Positions 55,199 to 64,000 of a stretch of DNA of 64,000 nucleotides are shown here, piece by piece. The stretch's first letter is position 1. Each line of letters begins with the position of its first letter. The notes under the pieces are model-generated. The model did no database searches. It was not told the DNA's origin and saw only the letters and a list, made by a program, of their open reading frames with translations. The DNA is from Chytridium lagenaria (taxonomy: Eukaryota > Chytridiomycota > Chytridiomycetes > Chytridiales > Chytridiaceae): positions 1-64,000 of the forward strand of contig JAHLKC010000089.1 of NCBI GenBank assembly GCA_025449115.1. The letters run 5' to 3'. The translations under genes were made by a program, and so were the position numbers.

Positions 55199-55361
55199 TC
55201 GAATTGCGGCTTGTGATGATAGTATTGGTGATTTTTATCCCCTTTCGTATGTATGAGCTGTGGCCGCCGCAATTATTCTCTGGCCCCAACTGACATAGGC
55301 TTTGCACAATCTAATAAACGGTGATGATCAAACCTGAAAGAACACGTCGCATTTCACTTTA

Positions 55362-58263
55362 TTACACATCAACTCCAGCCTTCTTCATCTGGACCCCATT
55401 CCCATCAAACCTCACCCCGACATCTCCAGCCAATCCCAACCCTCTCGCGGCCCTCTCCAATCCTCCACCAGCCAAAACCCCGCATCTCAATCTCGCATTC
55501 TCCTCCCTCAACTGCCTCACCTCCTCTTGCAATGCTGCCGTCGGGGAATAGTGCATGAGGAGGGTTTCAATTTCATTCTACAAAAGATGCTATGAGAAAT
55601 GACTGCCAGCAAAAACGCGAATAGGAGGAAGGAACGAGGAAAGGGAAAAAATGAGGGAAGTAATAAGAAAGATGAAAAGATGTCTTTACCTTCTGAATAT
55701 GAAACTGCCTCAACACCTCTAGATGCATATCCTGAATCTGTCCCCTCATCTCCTCCCTAAACTCACTCAAACATTCCTCAAGTACCCCCTCAATCACCTT
55801 CATCTGAACTCCACCTCCAACCATTCCACCTCTCCCAGCATCCGCACCACCTTTCCCAACATCTCCACCAACGTCCGGCGCCTCCCACGCCGTCTTCACT
55901 GCCGTCGAAACCCTTGCCTTCATCTCTTTCGCCCGCCGTCTCCGAAAAAACACCCACGTCCAACCATCCCATCCATAACAGCCGCTAAACGTCCAACCCC
56001 ATCATGCCTCGTAGTCGAATTCCTCAGCTTCTCATTCGTAGTCGAATCCACCCACGCTGTTTCCGGCTCACTGACCCCTCGTCCGACCATCCCACCCGTT
56101 GCGCTTCTCGCATCTGTTGACGCAGGTGCCGACGTTCCCGACTTCGGAGGAGAGTCTGGGATGGATGTGATATTGCGAAGAAGAATGGAGGCAGCGCTTG
56201 CGGCTTTCCCAGTAGATGACGCGGTGATGGAGATAAGTGAGGACGCTGTTTTCAATGTTGGCGACGGTGGGGCAGACGATTTAAGAGACGAAGACGATAA
56301 TTTGAAGAGAGAGCCGGGGTTTGCAGCTTTCAGACCCGTCCCTAGATTTGCTGTCTTCATATCTGTTGCTGGAGTCGGTGAGGATGAAGCAGATGATGTA
56401 GGCACCGAAGCTGATAATTTTGCACTGAGGGACGATGTGAGGTTTTTTAAGCCTGCCACTGCACTCCCGGATCTCGTATCCGTCGTGGGTGACGCCGTAG
56501 CGCTTCCCAACGTCGGCGACGGTGGAGAAAACGATTTTACAAGAGATGAAGTCGTCCGCAAATCCTTCACAGGCGCCGTTCCCGTCCCAAGAGTCAGTGA
56601 ATTTGTTGACTCTGATTTCGGAACAAGATTTGACGTCGTATTCCTCAAATCTTTGACTCTCGGATCGTCCAGCGTGATTTTACCTAAACACATTAAAAGA
56701 AGCATGAAGTGATGAAACTCACCAACAGTCTTAACAGGACTAAACATGTCCATCAAGTTCTTCTCCTTCACCGCCGCCATTCGTTCCTTCAACGCCGCAA
56801 CCATCGGTGACGATGAGCCAGTCAATACAGGGGGTGCAGGGTCAGGGTTTTTTGCTCTGGAGGCGAGATTTAATGTGCTTGTTGATGTTTTTGATCCTGC
56901 GTCACGAGCAGCGGCTTCTCTGGCCCACTAAAATATAATGTTATATTAAACTGATGTAAACAACTGGGATTGTACCTGTGGCGGTTCAAAGGCGAGGGAT
57001 GCGACGGCTGTTTGATCACCAACGGAGAAAGTGTGAATGAGGGTTTTAGCGCGGATGTCGTAGACGAGAACTTTGCCGTTAAGGGTTCCAGCTGCAATAA
57101 GGAAGTCGTCGTTCATAGAGAGACTTGAGAGTGGGGGAATCGGAGGTAAACTCCATCACTACTTTTCTTAGAAAAAGGTTGTTAATGAATATCGATTGTT
57201 AGAAACAGAAACAAAAACAAAAATAAAACGTGGACTTGATTGCAGTATATACTAATTTAAAAAGAAATGGGAAACTAACCCCTTTTCATTCTTATCAAAA
57301 ACCTTTAGCTTCCGATCAAAACTCGCCGTCGCAAAAATTGACGCATGGACAAGGACTAAAACACAATCCATGTATCGGCGCCACAGCGCATCTCTAACAA
57401 CGAAAGCGGGACTACTCGACTGGTTCACATCCCACACCGCGACAACCCCATCCTGTCCACATGCCGCAAATATTGATTTCTTGAATGGCGAGAAAGCTAT
57501 TTGGAGACAGCCTGGATATGTTAAAAGGGACATTGGTGGTGGAGTACCTTTTGAAAAGGAGAGTTTCATGATAGTCGGGGTATTGCTTTTAAGAGAGAAG
57601 AGCATGATTTCGCCGTTGGAACCTCCAGATACGAGACTTTGTTCGTCGACACTTATTGACAGAGCGCTTAACAGTATCTTTATGGCCCTAAAAGTCGAAG
57701 TCAAATTATTAGAATAATTAAAAACATCAGCCAATTCTTACAGGCACACTGTAAGCGAGGACACGGTCATGACGATCCCAAACATGAATCTGTCTGGTAG
57801 ACCCCGCAAAAATAGAGAAGTCGGGGATTCCCTTCTTGGTCCAAATGCTAGTGTACGGATTTGCGCGCCTCCAGATACATTTGCACCCTTTCCAAAGAAA
57901 TGTTAGGAGAGAAGACAGTCGTAATCCATGAGTGTATTACCGGCATCTTAACCCCCGGGACCACCTCCACAACCTTCCCCGTCTTGACATCAAACACACT
58001 GATGGCATTATCCGTCCCACATGTCGCAAAGTACTTTTCCTACCGAGAGATTATTCAGACCCTTGAGTTCCCATGATGAAATGTGTGCCACCTACCATCA
58101 AACGACCAAGCTCCATCCAAGAGATGGGAACTATATAGCGGAGGATTGAGCGATACGATTGGTGTATTTGAAAGTTTTGCTTGTGGGGTGAGCTTGGGGA
58201 TGGGGATGAAAGCTCCCAGATTTTAGCGACGGAAGAGATGGAGACGAGACGAGTGGAGGACAT
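55362..58263 (-). CDS. NEDD1/GCP-WD-like gamma-tubulin recruiting WD40 protein
   Basis: The start at 58263 reads MSSTRLVSISSVAKIWELSS, like the first WD strand of NEDD1. WD40 landmarks follow: VISWMELGRL-like, NEDD1-type SGGSNGEIMLFSLKS, LQIAFSPFKKSIFAACGQDG, VVAVWDVNQSS and ATASFDRKLKVFDKNEKG. A long low-complexity Ser/Thr/Ala linker (56825-55920) leads to the C-terminal coiled coil: DMHLEVLRQFHIQK, NEIETLLMHYSP and QLREENARLRCG, which is the NEDD1 signature (human IRQFHIQLNEM...EKLREENKRLR). NEDD1 carries the gamma-tubulin ring complex to centrosomes, spindles and basal bodies. Multiple introns; some exon joins unsure. With DRC4 it supports a centriole-bearing, flagellated fungus. Confidence 0.8.
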
Positions 58264-60351
58264 GAGTGATTGGTCGCAGCTGGGAAAGAGTGGAAGAGAG
58301 GGATGGTGTGAAGTTGATGGTGCAATATGACAGTGAAAGTTGGTGATTGTTCTGTATCCGCAGGTTATTCTCCTGTCCGTTTTATCCCTTCGCTCGTTGC
58401 TTGCTTCACCGTCGTTTGTCGTTCCAAAAATTCAAGTCCGAAACAAAGGACATAACATTAGGCTGACGACAGACTGTCCACTCGAATGGTTTTGTCTACG
58501 TGCGCAAGCCAATTTGACGACTGCCAGTCGTGCCATTAGCCACGGAGGATGCGAATATCTCCAGTGTTGAATGATGCAGGAACGAAGGGAAGGAGTGAGC
58601 TTGCTGCTTTCACATGCCCCACGACCACAAGTATCTATTGATAAGGCAGCAATTCTATCTGAAGGTTTGGGTGATGGGAAGTATTCAAGTACCGGACCAA
58701 AAAACTTTGTTAAGTGTCTTTTGAGATGGTATTTTAAAGTACTAGCTTGGGATGCAGTGGTTACCATGCTTCGCATCGATGACTGCCTGTACTAGACCGT
58801 GTTCATATTTTTGCTTTACATTCATGCGGCAGGGGATGTACCGTATGGATCATGCAGATTGTGAAAGGCGAATTAGATACTTCCACTCTCGGTAAATATT
58901 AGATACGATACAGTTTTTATATTTGCCAATATGTGAACTGCAGTACTAGCAGCATCAAGATTGCTGTTAGATAGACATTATTACGGAATTTGCAGCAACG
59001 TAACTTTTTTACACGGGGAAGAGGGATGAAAAGTATAAGGTTAATGAAATTAGACAGTCGAATGATGGCCTTTGTTGATCGATCGATCGTCTTATGCATA
59101 CCGCAACAACTGAGCAGCTTTGAAGTATTATAAAAATTGAAACCTTTCTATCGCCATCGATCAAGATCGTAAGTCATCCAGCTTGTTTTCAACACACATT
59201 AAGATGACCGTGCCGGTACTGTCAGCACGTAGATCACTGTAGAATATGTTATAGGCAGCATGGTTATAGTGGGAAAAACCTGAACTCGAACGCTGGGTTA
59301 CCTCATCTTCAAGGAGGTAATCACATTATATAAGGCTATACTGCACCTCAATCCCCCTGGCCTGCTGTACTAAGTATAAGAACTGACACATAAATATAAC
59401 ATACAATAAACAAGTAGGTCTCCTCTGAGACCATCACGCATTTATTGAATATAACTTTAATAAAACAGATCTCGTCACGGAAGAATGCCACCAGCAAAAG
59501 AGGGCAGCCGCCGCATAAAGCAAAAGGGGCCGCCAAATCTTTTAATACTCGTCAAAGACAACAAAGTTTGAAAAAGAGTTTGTGGACGGCTCTCCTTGCG
59601 ATCCACCCTGAATCACTCGCTTGGCCTTCGCTCATAGCAGACGGAGTCTCGATGCTGGAGGACCGTGGTCTTTCGCAGCGTCTTAAAGAATGCCGAACGA
59701 CTGGACGTTCCTGTCCTGAGATCGGCTTTGTTTTGAAATTGTCATTTGCAATTTGGCATCCCGCCAGCCCGTCAGTCAAAACGCGGTGGGAATGTGCTCG
59801 ACCAGGGGGTTCCAGAACTCCCCATTGCCCCCCAATACGCGACATGAACGCGATCCGGACGGAAACAATCGCTTTTCATGCCACCCAAAGCAGCGGTGGG
59901 CCAAAAATGAGATCTCAGCGTGGGGTTAGCGCTGGTGCTGATGCCGATGTCCGATGGCTTGCGCTGCTTTGACGTCTATCTCGTTCATCATTCTGGCCCC
60001 AGCCCTCTTTTGTCTCTCCAATGGAGCCATGATGTGTGGGTACCTAGGGCAAGGATGATGCCGCTGAGCACCTGTTGAGCACCCCACTCGAGCTATCCAA
60101 TCATCGTCCCGGCAGCCACCACTGGTTGCTCTTTTGGGTTGAAGGCAGCAGGCAGGACTGGCATGCGGTTCAACTTCCGCCGATTTTTGACTTTCGGCTT
60201 TGGGGCTTAATAAAGAGGACGCTTGGATGGCATTAATTCCCTTCATTTTTTTCTTCTTTTTGCTTGCATCCCGTCTCCCTTGGAGTCTCTCCGTCAAAGT
60301 GGCATCAACAGCGACGCTCAACCGACTTTTTCATCAAACGATAAGCAAGAA
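58264..60351. other. Gene-poor stretch of about 2 kb
   Basis: Several open frames (58432-58776 minus, 59445-59972 plus, 59926-60321 minus) overlap on opposite strands and show no domain, signal peptide or membrane segment. No RNA gene or repeat recognised. Confidence 0.45.
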
Positions 60352-61600
60352 ATGTTTTCTTATCTACCCGCTCTCGCTGTATGGACCGCTCTTCTTGTTG
60401 CATGCGCACTTCCGAGCGTTACTGCTCATGGCATGCTAGTGTCGCCGAACGGCTTTGGATCCTCAGGGGTTGGGTCCGTCAGGGACTACTATAAGGTCAA
60501 CTATCAGATCAACGATCTTCGTAACCCTACATATCAAGGGGATATTTGTAGAAGGACGGGAAGGTCATCCAATCCTACACCGGTGTATATGTCGAATGGG
60601 GGATATCATTCCGTCGTGTTGGCGTTTTCTGTGGGGTGCGCAACATATTGGGTGAGTTGTTCTTCTTTCACATCCTTGCTAGTCTCCACTCACATCACCG
60701 TGTTCAATGAGCTTATAATAAGTCATATTTATATTACCTCGTCTTTTCTTTCTTAACGATCAGCGAATGCGGCATTGAGATTTTTGATGCCTCTGACTAC
60801 TCTCGTCGCACCACCATTGCCTACTCTGGCGGTCCCCAACGGCTGCACCATCCCTCGCGGCAACGATGTAGTTCCTTACATCAACACCAACTCGTACTCG
60901 GGTGCGTCATCCCAGTGCGGTGGTTACTTGGCCCCTGGAACAGAGAACACAAATGATATGTGTGCATTCCAATGGACATTTCAAGTGCAGAGGTTGAATG
61001 AAGTGAACTGCAGGAACTGTGTTATGAGATGGTGGTGGAGGGCAACGCATCTGAGCAACCCCGAGTTTGTGAGTGTTTCTTTTTTTTCTCCTTTTTTTAT
61101 TTATTAAGGGGATGGACGGTTTGTTCCTGACAGCGAACCTGGCGTCTTCCCATTTTTTCTCTTATCGTCGCTTTGCTGTGAGGCAAACGCTCAAGCGATT
61201 TCAAACTGTCAAATTGACAACCCGTCTAACTGGGTCCCTGTTTCTCCAACCAGTACGAGAACTGCGTTGACATTCGCCTCTCCGCCGATGGCCGTAACAT
61301 GGGTGAAGACTCTGCTCTCCTCCGTCAAGCATCGGGATCTTCAGCTTCCCGTTTTGCCGACCCCCTCCGCGCCGCCGGCATCAACGTTCTTAACGCTGGC
61401 GAGCTTCCAACCATTACGTCCCTGCGGCCAATGTTGCAGCCTTATCAGCAAAAGTCTACGAACGCGTTCCTTTTGATGTTATTGCCAACATGCAGTTGCA
61501 AAGGGAGGCGCAGATGGGTGTCAAGGAGACGCTTGGAAGGGGATTGAGAAGGCGTTTTCTGTCCAGAAGAATGAGAATGTGAAGGGGAGAGACCGTTGAT
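60352..61600 (+). CDS. Secreted LPMO-like protein (N-terminal His after signal peptide)
   Basis: The signal peptide YLPALAVWTALLVACAL-PSVTA ends directly before HGMLVSPNGFG, so the mature chain would start with His, the first ligand of a copper histidine brace. A second His lies in VVLAFSVGAQHIGECGIEIF (after restoring GGG for GGGG at about 60636). Cys-rich segments follow (GCTIPRGND, SSQCGGYLAPGT, DMCAFQW, NCRNCVMRWWWRATH), then YENCVDIRLSADGRNMG, resembling chitin-binding type 4 / AA10-AA15-type LPMOs with a conserved Tyr near the copper. Introns at about 60657-60763 and 61069-61252. More one-base breaks occur at about 60836 (CCCC) and 61412. The Ala/Arg-rich C-terminus is uncertain. Likely oxidises chitin or cellulose. 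Confidence 0.7.
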
Positions 61601-62464
61601 GGAAGTTTTGGGGAAGGCGACTTCGGCTTTAAGGAGAAGGGGAGTTGAGGCTGGAAGGAGGATGGGTGCGATGGCGAGGAGGGCGGTGACGAGGAACGAA
61701 CAGGAGTAAACTGTTGTAATTTCGGACGGTGTATATCTGGTGTCGGTGGTTATATTCTTTTGGAGGGAGGCCGTGGCGGGTATCTGGGGGGGCAGTATTC
61801 TGCATGTATGGGTTGGCTGGTTCGATGTTTTAACTTCGGACAACATTCGTTTTTGAGTTTTTCTGAGTTGGGTCATCTACCATCCACAATGTGCGAGCTG
61901 GTATCGCTGCATTTTGGAAGTACTGTTGACTCGCTCTACTTTATTTTCTTTAATTTGATTGAGGGATTAGGGTTTGCCTTCCCATACGCACTGCAGCGGT
62001 GCTTGTTTTTTTAATTCTGCCCGTCTCTAAAGTACCCTGGATCCTCGCTTATTCTCTTTCACGAAACTGCACCGTTCTTTCTGCATATTTTAACCTTTGT
62101 TTCCTTTATTTTTTGACTATTTTGACCGTATTTGCGACGACTAAATATATTTACTGCTGACTGCCTTTACCGCACTGCAAACTATCTGCTGTAAGATTCT
62201 GCGTCGCGGTTTTAATGCTAAACGCTATCTCTGCGATGGACGTGACAGAGGCCGTCGTTGTGAGCGCGTCAATGTGTCTTTGATGAGACCCTGAACCTTT
62301 CCTTTTGATTAAGATTCGTACAACTGAAATTCAGTCAAGCAAAGCGTCGGTACTCGCTGGAGTGAGGATAATCCGCACCAAAACATCACCAGCAACAAGC
62401 CATCATCATCAGTTATGAACCTTTGACTGAAACTGCTTTCACCAGGAGGAAAACTACGCGAAAA
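61601..62464. other. Intergenic, T-rich
   Basis: No gene seen; open frames at 61445-62014 overlap the end of the LPMO-like gene and are unsupported. Confidence 0.45.
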
Positions 62465-64000
62465 ATGAACCCAGTCGAAGCCTACGATCACTTGTTTAAC
62501 GCTGGAAATGATGCCCCCATTTCAAGTCTGTCCCTCAAAACCCGCTCTAGATATCCACACCATCGCTATAGAGTTCACCTTTGACGTCTCTGATATCGTC
62601 GAAAGAAGAATATTTTGAAACGCCCTCATTCCTTCTTCCCACAGAATCTCCTGAAACTAAGGTCCAACCTACAGCAGAAAACTCCAAACTGGAATGCAAG
62701 GTTGGCATCACCATCGATCATAAGCCTCAAGAGGATGGAGCGCTGTTTGATGAATACTTTCGATGGAACCCGATCACACATGTTCGCAGACTGATGGCCC
62801 TCAAAGAACCAAAAGTATCAGTACACGAAAACTCTATCCCGATTCTTCGTTCCCAAAACTCTTCTACCATTATTGCTCTTTACCAAAGGACTACCACAGG
62901 TTTCGCCATCTACTCCTTTCGCCAAATCTCACCGTCACTATTCTCCACTACTTTCCACTTTTCCACCTTTCCTTCTCGCAACTCTGCCGAGGCCGATGTT
63001 ATCACCAAAACCCTACTCGCCGATAACGGCTTTGGTCATATCAAGCACAGCATAATCAATCCGTCATTCTACCACCCCTCCCATCTTCCCGCAGAGACCG
63101 CAAAGAATTTCTTCATCGCATCAATTTTCGCTACATCTGCCCAACGACCCAATGACGATTTGGAAAACTCTCCAGTCAGGGCTTGGTCGCCACCTCTCAC
63201 TATCCCACGTATGGGCCTCCCGATCATGCGAAAATGGTACACCAGAGAAAAGAATGCGACTGAAGCTCTCACATCCCGTCCATCAGTCACTCAGGCACTA
63301 GATGGTGTCCTTCGACTCTGGAACGTTCAAACGAATACCGTCGAAAGCTTCACGGAAGGCGAGCACCCACCCTACGCTTGCATCAGCTACTGCTGGATGA
63401 GCGACGTTAAAAACTACAGAGTGGATTCCTGGATTTCTGGAACAGATTGGTCAATGAAAAGCATGCCAGAGGAAAGGTTGAAAGGTATTGCAGAGTATAT
63501 GCGGATAAGGGGAGAGACGTGGGTTTGGATGGATGTGTTGTGTACGCATCAAGAGGATCCGGGGGAGTTGCGAGGTAGTACGGTTGCGATGGGGGTTATT
63601 TATGGGGGATGTGAGCTTTGTTATGCGTTTATGAATACGGCGGAGAGGTTTGAGGATGTTGTGGGAGATAGATGGTTTCAAAGAGTGTGGACATTGCAGG
63701 TAAGATATCCTCCTTTTATTTTACACCAACGTTTTTAGATACAGGATTTTCTTTTCAACATGTTTACAACCATGTTAGATTAGAATCACCTGTGTTTTCG
63801 CGCTTTTTGTCGTCTGCTTACCAACTTCATCGCTTTTTAGGAAGCCGTCCTTCCTCCAATTGTTAAGCTCGTCCTTAATAACGAAACTCTCACCACAAGC
63901 GACCTCATTGACACTCTCCAAGCTCTTCTCCCACCAACACACCCCCGTCCGTCACATCTCCAACGTTACTGGAACCCTCCAAAACGTCATCATCCCCAGA
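62465..64000 (+). CDS. HET-domain protein, 3' end beyond the window
   Basis: The first ATG of the reading is at 62465 (MNPVEAYDHLFNAGND); a frame change near 62560-62580 joins the main frame, which is open from about 62580 to 63702. The HET signature is clear: PPYACISYCWMSD, GETWVWMDVLCTHQEDPGEL, MGVIYGGCELCYAFM and RWFQRVWTLQ, with the usual E after an intron (63703-63840) in EAVLPPIVKLVLNN. HET domains are TIR-related and in filamentous fungi act in non-self recognition and cell death. Upstream about 270 residues have no known domain. The gene runs past base 64000. Its presence beside flagellar genes is of interest because HET proteins are mostly known from Dikarya. Confidence 0.85.

Noticed and set aside
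59445..60321. Open frames of 131-175 codons on both strands
   Set aside because: They overlap each other, show no domain, signal or helix, and have arbitrary composition.
1..64000. CRISPR arrays, rRNA genes, bacterial operons
   Set aside because: No regularly spaced repeats, rRNA-like sequence or Shine-Dalgarno-led gene strings were seen; intron-rich genes make this eukaryotic.

Overview
This window looks like a draft assembly of a flagellated (zoosporic) fungus, most likely a member of Chytridiomycota. Fungal marks are many short GT-AG introns, an ERG25-type sterol oxidase, CFEM and Kre9/KNH-like GPI-anchored wall proteins, a HET-domain protein and a Ty1/copia retroelement. The flagellum is implied by a clear DRC4/GAS8 gene (nexin-dynein regulatory complex) and supported by a NEDD1 gene (gamma-tubulin recruitment at centrosomes and basal bodies).

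Layout. 1-3.9 kb: left-truncated, decayed copia element on the minus strand, with an insertion carrying a 104-bp tandem repeat. 3.8-6 kb: decayed coding fragments. 7.0-13.0 kb: two paralogous secreted mucin-like genes; the second carries a Thr/Glu/Ala array built from multiples of 13 codons. 13.0-15.6 kb: 3-hydroxyisobutyrate dehydrogenase (minus) and two small plus-strand genes. 16.6-18.2 kb: GPI-anchored Kre9/KNH-like protein. 18.6-23.8 kb: DRC4, an eIF4E2/4EHP-type cap-binding protein and fibrillarin (NOP1). 24.4-27.7 kb: tandem duplication of an ABHD11-like alpha/beta hydrolase around a small membrane-protein gene. 28.4-32.7 kb: three membrane-protein genes without recognised family. 33.1-43.2 kb: PPPDE-PUL protein, ERG25, TMEM120-like protein, and an LRR-transmembrane-SAM protein. 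44.2-51.6 kb: a secreted-protein island with a Cys-containing GPI protein, an Asp-rich pentapeptide-repeat protein, two CFEM-like proteins and a cluster of three related 12-cysteine peptide genes (one broken). 52.3-58.3 kb: an acidic MSCC-start protein, an orphan coiled-coil gene and NEDD1. 60.3-64 kb: an LPMO-like secreted protein and the 5' part of a HET-domain gene that runs off the right edge.

Two caveats shape the annotation. First, at least 20 genes have one-base reading-frame breaks, and almost all lie in mononucleotide runs. Where two copies can be compared (the hydrolase duplication, the mucin array, the cysteine peptides) they differ by the length of a run. I read most of these as assembly or sequencing indels rather than true pseudogenes, and give one gene span across them. 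Second, many genes have very short first coding exons (3 nt in DRC4, 7 nt in NOP1), so automatic gene calls will lose their starts.

The most novel-looking content is the 12-cysteine secreted peptide family at 48.2-50.5 kb with its neighbours in the 44-52 kb island, the Asp-rich pentapeptide-repeat secreted protein, and the LRR-TM-SAM receptor-like gene.
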